A DNA stretch of 41,063 nt, taken from assembly GCA_964525185.1 (NCBI GenBank), contig CAZGFQ010000020.1, forward strand, positions 1 through 41,063. Reading direction: 5' to 3'. The stretch is from JABHGY01 sp964525185. GTDB taxonomy: Bacteria; Fidelibacterota; Marinisomatia; Marinisomatales; UBA1611. Positions within the stretch are counted from its first letter, which is position 1; every line of letters starts with the position of its first letter. The notes beneath the pieces are model-generated. The model searched no databases, had not been told where the DNA came from, and saw nothing but the letters and a program-made list of their open reading frames with translations. Both the position numbers and the translations under genes were made by a program. Positions 19,708-27,837 of the stretch are shown piece by piece.

Positions 19708-19734
19708 AAAAAAAGCCGGCTTGTAGAGCCGGCT
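19708..19734 (-). terminator. intrinsic terminator abutting the metH start (riboswitch expression platform)
   Basis: On the minus strand AGCCGGCT (19734-19727), loop CTACA and AGCCGGCT (19721-19714) form a perfect 8-bp stem, followed by T's down to 19708. The metH ATG begins at the next base. A terminator placed here, 6 nt after a SAM-II aptamer, is the expected OFF structure of a transcriptional riboswitch. A competing pairing is visible: GCTGCGACA in the aptamer (19770-19762) can pair with TGTGCAGC (19739-19732) with one bulged G, breaking the aptamer P1 and the base of the terminator. Confidence 0.85.
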
Positions 19735-19740
19735 GCACAA

Positions 19741-19794
19741 CCTTTTTAGCTATTATTTATCTGTCGCAGCAATACGGCTCAAATCACGACGGGG
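19741..19794 (-). promoter_or_regulatory. SAM-II riboswitch aptamer
   Basis: Minus-strand sequence here carries nearly every conserved stretch of the SAM-II aptamer as I know it from the environmental metX example: TGATTT, CCGTATTGC, GATAAAT and the 3' AGCTAAAAAGG. P1 forms from GTCGT (19790-19786) and GCGAC (19767-19763), including one G-U pair. The loop and the 3' A-rich strand give the H-type pseudoknot that holds S-adenosylmethionine. It sits at the predicted transcript start and is followed by a terminator immediately before metH, so high SAM should switch the operon off. No search was run; the call rests on the motif match. Confidence 0.9.
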
Positions 19795-19795
19795 A

Positions 19796-19824
19796 ATATT
19801 ACTTCACTGAAAGTCTTTGTTCAA
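19796..19824 (-). promoter_or_regulatory. sigma-70-like promoter for metH operon
   Basis: Minus strand: TTGAAC (19824-19819), 17-bp spacer, TAATAT (19801-19796). The implied start at about 19790 coincides with the first base of riboswitch stem P1, so the transcript would begin with the aptamer itself. This agreement supports both calls. Confidence 0.75.
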
Positions 19825-19829
19825 GGAAA

Positions 19830-20104
19830 AGGTATTGTAAAATAAATGTATTTATTGTGATTTATGAAGAAAAACGTGTATCTTCTCATGTTGATGGGTT
19901 TAGAAGGACGTTAAAGTTTCAATTTTTTTTGACGGTACAGATACTTTTTTTATCGCCCGCAATCGGGCCTGTGATTCGATTTCCTTCCTTCATTCCCCTC
20001 ACATAACATAGAGTAATTAACATTCTGTTGCTGGAGTGTCCAACCCGTGTATATCATACATGAAAATTAGGATATCCTGCACAGGTTAGTATATAGGTAT
20101 ACAC
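19830..20104. other. divergent intergenic region metH/rng
   Basis: Beyond the metH promoter, the remaining 275 bp has no convincing reading frame. It holds a small hairpin GCCCG-CAAT-CGGGC (19955-19968) with no U-tract on the 3' side of either strand. A possible rng promoter reads TTGCTG (20028-20033), 18 bp, TATCAT (20052-20057), and a second weak candidate has a good -35 TTGACG at 19929-19934 but a poor -10. No RNA gene is recognised. Confidence 0.4.
20028..20057 (+). promoter_or_regulatory. candidate promoter for rng-rplU-rpmA
   Basis: TTGCTG at 20028-20033 and TATCAT at 20052-20057, spaced 18 bp, would start transcription near 20064, about 40 nt before the rng ATG. Match quality is moderate and the site was chosen by eye. 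Confidence 0.35.
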
Positions 20105-21646
20105 ATGAAGAAAGAAGTGTTTATAAATGAGAGTTTGGGAGATACTCGGATTGCAATCCAAGAAGATAACCAACTCGTTGAAGTTTATATTGAACAAGAA
20201 GATAAACAGAGAATGGTGGGAAACATCTATAAAGGGAAAGTGGAAAATGTCCTCCCTGGCATGCAAGCTGCTTTTGTAGATATTGGTTATGATTTAAATG
20301 CATTCCTCCCCTTTTCTGAAATAGAAAATAATGATTATTTAGCAGATGTAGATCGTAGCCGAAATAATCGAAAAAAGAATCATCAATCTGATAATATTTC
20401 AGTTGATTTAAGAACTGGGCAGGACATTTATGTACAAGTCATAAAAGAACCGTTTGCTGGCAAAGGCCCACGCGTGACGACTGAAGTGGCATTGCCTGGT
20501 CGTTTACTTGTCCTCGTCCCTGGAGCCAATTATATTGGTATTTCAAAAAAAATATGGGATAAATACGAAAGGCGGCGACTTAAAAAAATAGCTCAATCAC
20601 TCCGGAAAAAAGATGTGGGTATTATTATACGTACTGTGGCTGAAGGTAAAAGTGAAGAACATATTACAAACGATTTTAATATGCTTATTCAAAATTGGGA
20701 AAAAATGGAACAAAAAGGAGATCGCGGTCAAGCTCCCATAATTGTTTATGAGGATTTAGAAACTGCATCTAGCGTGGTCCGAGATTTACTTACACCCGAT
20801 GTAGCTAAAATTATCATTGATTCCAAAAAGTTATATCGAAAAACACAGCGTTATTTAGAAGAAACATCACCTGGATTATGTGACCGATTAGAATATTATA
20901 AACTTAAAGTACCATTATTTGAAAGTTTTGGGATTGAGAATGAAATCGAAAAACTCCTTCGCCCAAAAGTCTGGCTTAAGAGTGGAGCATATCTCATTAT
21001 TGAAAAAACAGAAGCTATGGTTGTAGTGGACGTAAATAGTGGACGATTTGTGGGAAAAAAACTCCATGAAGATAATTCTTTAAAAATAAATTTAGAAGCA
21101 GCTCGAGAAGTGGCTCGCTCCTTAAGATTAAGAGATTTATCCGGTTTAATTGTTATTGATTTCATTGACATGAAAAAAGAAGAAAACCGTAAAAAAGTAT
21201 ATCATGAACTTCGGAAAGAACTTAGAAAAGATCGGGCAAAAGTAGCAGTTGCGCCTATTACAGAATTCGGATTGTTAGAAATGACCCGCCAACGAATTCG
21301 TTTAAGTTTAATTGACTCAATGAGCGATGAATGTCCTACATGTCATGGGGCAGGACGTATTGTATCAAGAGAAACACTAATTACACGAATCGATCATTGG
21401 CTTAGACGATACAAATCAAAACATCGCGATTTACGCTTAAGGCTAGAGTTACACCCAGATAATGCCCACTATATGACAAAAGAGAAAAAACATATTTTAC
21501 GTGGACTTATGTGGCAAAATTTTGTTCATCTAAAAATCGAAGAAAACCATGATATATTTTTGGATGAATTTAGGTTTTTTAGAGTAAAAGATAATACCGA
21601 TGTTACAAATGAACTAGGACTTGAAAAGGACCAAGCTTCCGCGTAA
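20105..21646 (+). CDS. rng: ribonuclease G/E family protein
   Basis: A single-strand-specific endoribonuclease for rRNA maturation and mRNA turnover. At 513 aa it matches RNase G rather than the longer RNase E. An S1 domain lies at about 35-125 (GNIYKGKVENVLPGMQAAFVDIG). The catalytic acidic residues are near 306 (VVVDVNSGRF) and 351-355 (VIDFIDM). The Zn-link cysteines are in CPTCHGAG (about 409-416). The ATG has a weak AGG about 8 bp upstream. It is followed by rplU and rpmA, an arrangement common in bacteria. It is divergent from metH. Confidence 0.95.
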   Translation: MKKEVFINESLGDTRIAIQEDNQLVEVYIEQEDKQRMVGNIYKGKVENVLPGMQAAFVDIGYDLNAFLPFSEIENNDYLADVDRSRNNRKKNHQSDNISVDLRTGQDIYVQVIKEPFAGKGPRVTTEVALPGRLLVLVPGANYIGISKKIWDKYERRRLKKIAQSLRKKDVGIIIRTVAEGKSEEHITNDFNMLIQNWEKMEQKGDRGQAPIIVYEDLETASSVVRDLLTPDVAKIIIDSKKLYRKTQRYLEETSPGLCDRLEYYKLKVPLFESFGIENEIEKLLRPKVWLKSGAYLIIEKTEAMVVVDVNSGRFVGKKLHEDNSLKINLEAAREVARSLRLRDLSGLIVIDFIDMKKEENRKKVYHELRKELRKDRAKVAVAPITEFGLLEMTRQRIRLSLIDSMSDECPTCHGAGRIVSRETLITRIDHWLRRYKSKHRDLRLRLELHPDNAHYMTKEKKHILRGLMWQNFVHLKIEENHDIFLDEFRFFRVKDNTDVTNELGLEKDQASA

Positions 21647-21674
21647 CTTCGCCGGCTTTATGGAGAGAAAAAAC

Positions 21675-22058
21675 ATGTATGCTATCGTAAATATATTAGG
21701 TAAACAATTCAAAGCGGTGGAAGGCCGTAAGCTTCGTATCCCAAAAATGGATCATGAGACTGGTGATAAAGTCACCTTTGATGAAGTGCTTCTTTTTAAT
21801 GATGGGAAGGCCACAAAGGTTGGCTCCCCTACAGTTGCCAAGGCAACAGTTACAGGAACCGTCGTCGAACATGGACGAGAACGAAAAGTTCTTATCTATA
21901 AAAAGAAACGTCGTAAAGGGTACCAAAGAAAAAATGGGCACAGACAACATTTTACCGAAGTAGAAATAAATAAAATTCAATTAAAAGCGGCTGCGAAGAA
22001 AAAGGCACCTGCAAAAAAAGCAGATCCTAAATCAGCTAAAGAAAAGAAAGAGGCTTAA
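21675..22058 (+). CDS. rplU: 50S ribosomal protein L21
   Basis: L21 binds 23S rRNA in the large subunit. The 127-aa protein starts MYAIVNILGKQFKAVEG and has the conserved KKRRKGYQRKNGHRQ block. I chose the ATG at 21675, preceded by GGAGAG, over in-frame upstream codons from 21621 that would overlap rng. The last 25 residues form a Lys/Ala-rich tail (AAKKKAPAKKA) beyond the E. coli length of 103, a common disordered extension. It is 2 bp from rpmA. Confidence 0.95.
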   Translation: MYAIVNILGKQFKAVEGRKLRIPKMDHETGDKVTFDEVLLFNDGKATKVGSPTVAKATVTGTVVEHGRERKVLIYKKKRRKGYQRKNGHRQHFTEVEINKIQLKAAAKKKAPAKKADPKSAKEKKEA

Positions 22059-22060
22059 GT

Positions 22061-22318
22061 ATGGCTCATAAGAAAGGACAAGGTAGTTCAAGAAATGGTC
22101 GCGATTCCAATGCGCAGCGCCTTGGAGTTAAAGTGTCAGATGGTCAGTCTATCTTAGCAGGTGGTATTATTCTTAAACAGCGTGGTACCAAAATTCATCC
22201 TGGTGCAAATGTAAAAAGGGCAAACGATGATAGCCTTTTTGCTATAGCTGATGGAATAGTCAAGTTTGGGAAAAAAGGACGTGATCGCAAAATTGTGAGT
22301 GTCCTTACACCTAATTAA
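22061..22318 (+). CDS. rpmA: 50S ribosomal protein L27
   Basis: L27 reaches toward the peptidyl-transferase centre. The 85-aa protein begins MAHKKGQGSSRNGRDS and has GGIILKQRGTKIHPG, both family hallmarks. There is no N-terminal cleavable extension of the Firmicutes type. It is last in the rng-rplU-rpmA unit and is followed by an intrinsic terminator. Confidence 0.97.
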   Translation: MAHKKGQGSSRNGRDSNAQRLGVKVSDGQSILAGGIILKQRGTKIHPGANVKRANDDSLFAIADGIVKFGKKGRDRKIVSVLTPN

Positions 22319-22342
22319 TTACCAACTGTTTTTAACCTAATT

Positions 22343-22377
22343 AAAAAACCCTTCGTTTAATAGCGAAGGGTTTTTTA
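22343..22377 (+). terminator. intrinsic terminator after rpmA
   Basis: AACCCTTCG (22347-22355) pairs with CGAAGGGTT (22364-22372) around an 8-nt loop and is followed by T's. The A-run upstream would let it work in both directions. Confidence 0.9.
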
Positions 22378-22437
22378 TTACAAGGCAATGATGTCTTATT
22401 TTCTGTAATTTCAAATACAACTTATAGGAGAATTATT

Positions 22438-23373
22438 ATGGCTAAGAAAAAAATAGCACTTATTGGCGGGGGTCAAATTGGTGGAAATCTTGCTCTTCTC
22501 GCCGCACAAAAAGAATTAGGCGATGTGGTAATTTTTGACATTCCAAAAGCAGAAGGTATGGTAAAAGGCAAAGCCCTTGATTTAATGCAATTGCGCCCTC
22601 ATGATGGACACGATGTAACAATAACCGGATCTTCCAATTACAGCGATATTGCTGGTTCAGATGTAATTATTATTACGGCTGGTATACCAAGAAAACCAGG
22701 AATGGATCGGGAGGATCTTCTAGGAATTAATCTAGGAATCATGAAAGATGTAGCAACGAATGTTAAGGAATATGCACCAAATGCTTTCGTGATTGTGATT
22801 TCTAATCCATTGGATGCCATGGTTTATGCGTTCCATAAAGTATCAGGGTTTAATAAGAATAAAGTGGTTGGAATGGCTGGCGCTTTAGACAGTGGCCGCT
22901 TCCGCGCTTTCATTGCTATGGAGACAGGGTACTCTGTTCAAGATGTGACTTGTATGGTATTAGGTGGCCATGGTGATACTATGGTTCCAATTACTCGACT
23001 AGCCACAGTGGGTGGTGTCCCAGTTACAGATTTAATTTCACCAGAAAGACTCAAAGAAATTGAAGATCGAACTCGTGTAGCAGGCGGTGAAATTGTTAAA
23101 TTATTTGGAAATGGATCTGCTTTTTATGCACCCGCTCAATCTGCCATTGAAATGGCTGAATCTTATCTTCGAGATAAAAAACGCGTTATTCCCGCCGCAT
23201 CTTTATGTGAAGGCGAATTTGGTGTTGATGGATTCTTTATCGGTGTTCCAAGTGTCATTGGGTCTGGTGGTGTTGAAAAAGTATTGGAATTCACCTTAAC
23301 AGATAATGAACAATCAGAACTCAACAATACGCTTGAAGCTGTGAAAAAAACAGTAGGTGAAACTGGTCTATAA
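22438..23373 (+). CDS. mdh: malate dehydrogenase (LDH-like, NAD type)
   Basis: Interconverts malate and oxaloacetate in the TCA cycle. The 311-aa protein has a Rossmann loop GGGQIGG (10-16) and Asp34 at the end of beta-2, indicating NAD preference. The substrate arginine is in the mobile loop IPRKPGMDR, and the catalytic His178 is in GGHGDTMVP. The motif set is that of the LDH-like MDH group. TAGGAG lies 9 bp before the ATG. Terminators on both sides show a single-gene transcript. Confidence 0.96.
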   Translation: MAKKKIALIGGGQIGGNLALLAAQKELGDVVIFDIPKAEGMVKGKALDLMQLRPHDGHDVTITGSSNYSDIAGSDVIIITAGIPRKPGMDREDLLGINLGIMKDVATNVKEYAPNAFVIVISNPLDAMVYAFHKVSGFNKNKVVGMAGALDSGRFRAFIAMETGYSVQDVTCMVLGGHGDTMVPITRLATVGGVPVTDLISPERLKEIEDRTRVAGGEIVKLFGNGSAFYAPAQSAIEMAESYLRDKKRVIPAASLCEGEFGVDGFFIGVPSVIGSGGVEKVLEFTLTDNEQSELNNTLEAVKKTVGETGL

Positions 23374-23395
23374 ATCACCAATTCTAAATACATGG

Positions 23396-23426
23396 AAAAG
23401 CCTCTGAATCATTCAGGGGCTTTTTT
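23396..23426 (+). terminator. intrinsic terminator after mdh
   Basis: AGCCTCTGAA and TTCAGGGGCT form a 10-bp stem (one G-U pair) with a 3-nt loop, followed by six T's. Confidence 0.9.
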
Positions 23427-23499
23427 GTTTCTCCTAAATTATTTGGCTTATATTGATATGTGTAAATTCCAGTCTACTAAAACATGCCTAAAATTTCTA

Positions 23500-23527
23500 T
23501 GACAACCCTTTTTAGTTTTAATTGTCA
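23500..23527 (+). promoter_or_regulatory. candidate ECF-sigma (autoregulated) promoter
   Basis: TGACAACC (23500-23507) and TTGTCA (23522-23527) place an AAC core and a GTC core 17 bp apart, the pattern typical of ECF sigma promoters, which often drive the sigma gene itself. The same bases form a perfect 6-bp inverted repeat. A start near 23535 would leave a leader of about 15 nt before the GTG. Confidence 0.45.
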
Positions 23528-23549
23528 AAGTGAGTAAAACAGCCCTATT

Positions 23550-24095
23550 GTGAAACCAGAAGTACAACATCTCATTCTCGATGCAAAGACGGGAAATGCT
23601 GAAGCGTTTCACGCATTAGTGGCATACCATGATGAAAAAATGATGACATTAGCCCTTCAACTCACTCGGCATCAACAAGATGCAGAAGATTTATACCAAG
23701 AAGTGTTTCTTAAAGCGTACAGGTATATAGGGTCTTTTCGCATGGAAAGTTCATTTTATACTTGGCTCTATCGTATTATGGTAAATTCTTTCTTAAGCAA
23801 TCAGCGGAAAGAAGAAAAAATAAAGATTCAAGAACCATTAGGTGAATTCAATAATCCAATTGATTCTATTCCAGCTGATGCTCCACAAGATACCGATGTA
23901 TCAGATCAAATCAATCTCATCTTAAAAGCGCTTCCCAAACAGCAAAAAACGGTATTTATATTGAAACATTTTCAAGGGTTAAAAATCCGCGAAATATCAG
24001 ACATTATGGATATTTCATCTGGCACTATCAAGAAATATCTTTTTCGTGCTATGGAAAAAATGCGAACTGGTTTAAAAGACTATAAATATAAGTAG
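23550..24095 (+). CDS. ECF-type RNA polymerase sigma factor
   Basis: A 181-aa extracytoplasmic-function sigma factor. Region 2 (about 20-90) has DAEDLYQEVFLKAYRYI and FYTWLYRIMVNSF; region 4 (about 120-172) has LPKQQKTVFILKHFQGLKIREISDIM and the helix-turn-helix GTIKKYLFRAMEKM. The start is GTG; the only upstream in-frame alternative before a stop is ATT, and the first ATG would delete part of region 2. The next gene starts 9 bp later with AGGAG, encoding a membrane protein in the usual anti-sigma position. Probable targets are this operon's envelope genes. Confidence 0.92.
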   Translation: MKPEVQHLILDAKTGNAEAFHALVAYHDEKMMTLALQLTRHQQDAEDLYQEVFLKAYRYIGSFRMESSFYTWLYRIMVNSFLSNQRKEEKIKIQEPLGEFNNPIDSIPADAPQDTDVSDQINLILKALPKQQKTVFILKHFQGLKIREISDIMDISSGTIKKYLFRAMEKMRTGLKDYKYK

Positions 24096-24104
24096 GAGCA
24101 ATTC

Positions 24105-25043
24105 ATGACATTTTCAAAAAAAGAAAAAGCTGCCTTATATGTATTAAATGTGTTGGACTCTAATGACAACGCTATATTTGAAAAAGAGTTAGCCGTTGAT
24201 AAAGAATTACAAAAGTGGGTTTTGGGATATGAATCAACCTTAAAGAATACAGACCATTCTTTCACTCCCGGTATATCTCAAAAACAACTACAATCTCAAC
24301 GTATGGACCTTCGTAATAAAATCGACTCTGAACTAAATAAAAAATCCAAAAAACCAGAAACTCTATTTTTTAGATCATTTTCATCTATGCGACAACCAAC
24401 ATGGGTAATGCTACCGTTAATAATCATTGCATTTTTCATTGGGAAATCATTGAATGCTCCAAAATCAAATAACAATTCAAAATCTGTTGATATTATCCAA
24501 CTCATGGACCAAGGATTACTTACACATATTGATATTCAATTGAATAATGATGAATCAAACCCAATCCAACTTGCATTACATTCAACAAACGAAATTGAAT
24601 ATTCCGGAAATCTAAAAGATGAATTAATTCAAAATATGCTTTTCTACCTTCTCCTTAATGATCAAAATACTGGGAAGCGCCTGAAAGTAGTCAAACTTCT
24701 TGAGCATATTCAACTCCATGAGAAAGGTCGTAATGTTCTTATTTCATCTATGCTGTCAGACCCAAATCCAGGCGTACGATTAAAATCAACCAAAATGCTT
24801 CAATCATATGTTGCAGATAAATTGCTAATTGATGCCTGCGTGAAAACAATATTAGAAGATGAAAATTCTGCCGTTCGGCTTAGCGCAATGGATATTTTAG
24901 AATCTCATCCTACCCCAGATATGATTCCAGCTCTTCAAGTCATTCGCATCATGGATGAAAATCCTTATATCCAATCGCGAGCAGAAAGCATGTTGGTGGA
25001 ATTTGAAGATTTAAATAATGGTAAAATAGAGCCGGAGATTTGA
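24105..25043 (+). CDS. putative anti-sigma factor with HEAT-like exported domain
   Basis: A 312-aa protein with a cytoplasmic N-terminus (1-95), one membrane segment (about 99-116, TWVMLPLIIIAFFIGKSL) and an exported C-terminal part. That part holds HEAT-like repeats at about 195-300 (LISSMLSDPNPGVRLKSTKMLQ, ILEDENSAVRLSAMDILES), a scaffold for protein binding. The N-terminal half resembles anti-sigma domains in length and position only; no zinc-binding HxxxCxxC is present. Position directly after the ECF sigma gene is the main support. It could sense envelope proteins through the repeats. Its TGA overlaps the ATG of the next gene. Confidence 0.7.
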   Translation: MTFSKKEKAALYVLNVLDSNDNAIFEKELAVDKELQKWVLGYESTLKNTDHSFTPGISQKQLQSQRMDLRNKIDSELNKKSKKPETLFFRSFSSMRQPTWVMLPLIIIAFFIGKSLNAPKSNNNSKSVDIIQLMDQGLLTHIDIQLNNDESNPIQLALHSTNEIEYSGNLKDELIQNMLFYLLLNDQNTGKRLKVVKLLEHIQLHEKGRNVLISSMLSDPNPGVRLKSTKMLQSYVADKLLIDACVKTILEDENSAVRLSAMDILESHPTPDMIPALQVIRIMDENPYIQSRAESMLVEFEDLNNGKIEPEI

Positions 25044-26284
25044 TGAAATATATTATTCACATATTTATTCTCTCCTCATTACTTTATTCACAAAAGATTT
25101 TTGATTCATTCGAACAAGAACGAAAAAGTCGTTATAGGTCCACAGAGCAATACACGTTTGAACATGTTTTGGATGATGGCTCTTATACTCTCATAGTCAA
25201 TAACTTTAATGGTGACATGGTCGTTGATGGCCATCCAGGATCAAGTCTTAGTGTCGATATACAAACCACGATTAAAGTCCTTACAGAACAAAGTGCAAAA
25301 AAAATGATAAACCTACATCGCGTTTTTGTTCGACATGATAAAGATAAAAAAGTTATTCGAATCGATGGACCACAAGATGTTTCTGGTAGAATCTCCTACA
25401 ATTTAAAAATAGATATTCCAGTCATGACTAATGTAATAATGCATTCTCTTGGCGGTGATGTTACCCTTGATCATGTAGAAGGTGAAATAGACCTTAAAAC
25501 AGGTGGTGGGGATATGGACCTTAACCAGATTAATGGTAAAGGTGTTTTTGAAACATTTGGGGGTGATATTGATTTTGAAAATGGAAAAGGACGATTCAGT
25601 ATTGTATCAAAAGGAGGCGATATTGATATAAAAAATATTGAAGGAAAATTTTCTGCTGAAACAGCTGGAGGTGATATTGAATTATGGGATATTAAAGGGA
25701 ATGCTGATGTATCTACGCGAGGCGGTTCAATCGGAATTATGTCATTTAATGGACAACAATTATTAGCATCAACATCTGGTGGAGATATCCAAATTCTTGA
25801 CATAAATGGAAATGCAGATGTCAGTACTTCAGGGGGTGATATTTCAATTAAAAATCTTTCTGGAAATGCCATTGCTTCTACATTGGGTGGTGATATTGGA
25901 CTCGATAAAATACACGGAAATGTGGATTGTTCAACAAAGGGTGGAACGATCCATGGTGAATATATTTTTGGTGCAATAAAGGCGGTAAACCATGCTGGAG
26001 ATATTTCAATAGAAAAAATATATGATACACAATTAAAAGATCATTCAATGGATTTAACTACTTATTATGGTGATATATATGCATCTATCCCTGAACATTT
26101 TCCGGCAAATATTACTGTCATTCATAATGGAGAAAATGCTACTAGCGCCATTGATGCGGAATTTTATTTAGATGAAAACAACAGACAGGGAAAAATAATT
26201 GCTACGACAAAAATTCAGGAAGGGGTTTATCCTTTCAAAATAACCATTCATCATTCAGGTGATATAAAAATTCGTAAGGACTAA
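25043..26284 (+). CDS. exported DUF4097-like beta-helix protein with GGDI repeats
   Basis: A 413-aa exported protein (signal peptide about 1-17, ending LLYSQ). After a 120-residue N-terminal region it consists of about 11 degenerate repeats of roughly 20 residues built on GGD(I/V/M)xLxxIxGxxxxxT. These should stack as a right-handed beta-helix of the DUF4097 (putative adhesin) type. I chose the ATG at 25043, which overlaps the preceding stop (TGATG), over a TTG one codon earlier. Function unknown; proteins of this fold near ECF sigma factors are usually linked to envelope stress. No anchor is visible, so it is likely periplasmic or secreted. Confidence 0.8.
   Translation: MKYIIHIFILSSLLYSQKIFDSFEQERKSRYRSTEQYTFEHVLDDGSYTLIVNNFNGDMVVDGHPGSSLSVDIQTTIKVLTEQSAKKMINLHRVFVRHDKDKKVIRIDGPQDVSGRISYNLKIDIPVMTNVIMHSLGGDVTLDHVEGEIDLKTGGGDMDLNQINGKGVFETFGGDIDFENGKGRFSIVSKGGDIDIKNIEGKFSAETAGGDIELWDIKGNADVSTRGGSIGIMSFNGQQLLASTSGGDIQILDINGNADVSTSGGDISIKNLSGNAIASTLGGDIGLDKIHGNVDCSTKGGTIHGEYIFGAIKAVNHAGDISIEKIYDTQLKDHSMDLTTYYGDIYASIPEHFPANITVIHNGENATSAIDAEFYLDENNRQGKIIATTKIQEGVYPFKITIHHSGDIKIRKD
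25450..26010 (+). repeat. about 11 tandem 60-66-bp repeats encoding GGDI units
   Basis: Each unit encodes GGD(I/V/M) or a variant (GGSI, GGTI, AGDI), followed by a hydrophobic/polar alternation and a Gly. The DNA copies have diverged, so the array is old and kept by selection on the protein. Confidence 0.8.
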
Positions 26285-26288
26285 TACA

Positions 26289-27830
26289 ATGAAAATGATC
26301 CATACCAATAATCGATATTTAATCGTTTTATCCATAGCCTTTACCGGAATGACTTTTGCCGCATCTTTAGATGTTGAAGAAAGGCAGAAACTTATTCGTA
26401 ATGAAATGAAGTTTTACTCGGATTATACGATTGATACGACAGCAGTAATAAATGATCGAATTCGTATAATGGGAGGAGACTTATTTATTTATGGGCAAAC
26501 CAATAATAAAATTACAGTCATAGGTGGCGATGTTACTATTGGATCGACTGCAATTATTAATAGTGAAATTGTAGCCGTAGGTGGAACTGTTCAAACACAT
26601 GAAGGTGCTACGGTTCATGGTAAAGTTATTGAGGCAAATCTTAATGAAGGTCTCGTTTACCGGGAAACATTTACAGATTCTGCCGAAACTCGGAAAAATG
26701 CATTTTTTGAATTAAGAGATAAATCAGAATGGTTACGAAATGGTTGGATTCATCCAAAAGAAGATTTTTTAGTTTATAATAGAAATGAAGGGGCGCGGCT
26801 CACATTTTTCAATAATGATTTTGATCATGGTGATGAATCCCCTTTTCGATTAAGCCTATCTGCCGCTTATCGTACATCTTTAAAAGATTTTACCGGTCGT
26901 ATTACATTTGAAAAATCTTTTTTTAAAAATCGGTTTTTCATATTGTATGGAAGTGCTTTTAAAGAATCGAAATCAGATGATGAATATCGATTACCTGAAA
27001 ATGAAAATACATTAGCAAGCATTGTTGCAAGACACGATTTTTATGATCGATGGGATGAGGAAGGATGGGAAATTGGATTTGCGTTAGACTTTAATAAGGT
27101 CAAATTCAAAGTTTTTACATCTGATGTTAAACAAGATTCAATTCTTGTGGACTACAATCTTTGGAGCATAACAGAAAAAGGCAGATCCTTGCGGTTTAAC
27201 CCTTATGTGCCATCATCAAAAAAAGTTGGGACTTATAAAGCTACACTTGCGTACCAATCGCACAATCATCACCCATTTAAAACTGGATACAAATTTTTAA
27301 TACAAGGAGAACAAGTTGTAAATGACGGGGATGGTGTTTACCAAGATAATAAAATTAATGTTGATACTGATACATATAGGGATAGAGTTTTTGTAATGTC
27401 TCGACTTAATTGGGAATTTTCACCAGGACTTGTAATAAGGAATCAAACACTTCTTGGTTTTTCAAATGGACGCCTTCATTCCTTTAGGCATTTTGGTGTT
27501 GGTGGATTGGGCTCCGTATCTGCCTTCCCTTATAAGACACAGACCGGTGACCATATGATACAAACGAATGTAGAATTAGTTATGACGCCTGATTTCACAG
27601 ACAGAGATTTATTATTCAAAGTGTTTTTTGACTCAGGACTAGCATTCGATTCTGATAAAATGATTGATTTTCAACAAATATCAGATCGGAGAAATGAGTT
27701 TATTTCTGCGGTAGGTTTGGGAATAGGGACTGAATCAGATGATGGACTAGGAATAGGCTTTAATGTGGCAAAACCTTTAGATGGGTCTGATTATTTAGAA
27801 ACAACTATGCGCCTGCATTTCAACTTTTGA
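26289..27830 (+). CDS. outer-membrane protein: short bactofilin-like beta-solenoid plus C-terminal barrel
   Basis: A 513-aa protein with a signal peptide (about 1-25, MTFAAS). Residues about 45-125 form Ile/Val/Gly-rich short repeats (RIRIMGGDLFIYGQ, KITVIGGDVTIGS, EIVAVGGTVQTHEG) like bactofilin or polymer-forming cytoskeletal proteins, but exported. The rest (about 150-513) alternates polar and hydrophobic residues and ends in Phe, as expected of an outer-membrane beta-barrel; FRHFGVGGLGSVSAFPY resembles the conserved loop of Omp85-type barrels. It is in the ECF operon, 4 bp after the GGDI-repeat gene. Exact function is not recognised. Confidence 0.7.
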   Translation: MKMIHTNNRYLIVLSIAFTGMTFAASLDVEERQKLIRNEMKFYSDYTIDTTAVINDRIRIMGGDLFIYGQTNNKITVIGGDVTIGSTAIINSEIVAVGGTVQTHEGATVHGKVIEANLNEGLVYRETFTDSAETRKNAFFELRDKSEWLRNGWIHPKEDFLVYNRNEGARLTFFNNDFDHGDESPFRLSLSAAYRTSLKDFTGRITFEKSFFKNRFFILYGSAFKESKSDDEYRLPENENTLASIVARHDFYDRWDEEGWEIGFALDFNKVKFKVFTSDVKQDSILVDYNLWSITEKGRSLRFNPYVPSSKKVGTYKATLAYQSHNHHPFKTGYKFLIQGEQVVNDGDGVYQDNKINVDTDTYRDRVFVMSRLNWEFSPGLVIRNQTLLGFSNGRLHSFRHFGVGGLGSVSAFPYKTQTGDHMIQTNVELVMTPDFTDRDLLFKVFFDSGLAFDSDKMIDFQQISDRRNEFISAVGLGIGTESDDGLGIGFNVAKPLDGSDYLETTMRLHFNF

Positions 27831-27837
27831 GATCAAT

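Noticed and set aside
19705..19740. metH starting at TTG 19740
   Set aside because: This would translate through the terminator hairpin and add MCSRLYKPAFF, which does not match MetH N-termini; the ATG at 19707 does.
19955..19968. Terminator between metH and rng
   Set aside because: The GCCCG/CGGGC hairpin has no T-run on its 3' side on either strand, and both flanking genes point away from it.
25471..25872. 133-codon ORF antisense to the GGDI-repeat gene
   Set aside because: It is a repetitive shadow (ISPP repeats) made by the complementary strand of the repeat array, with no start signal.
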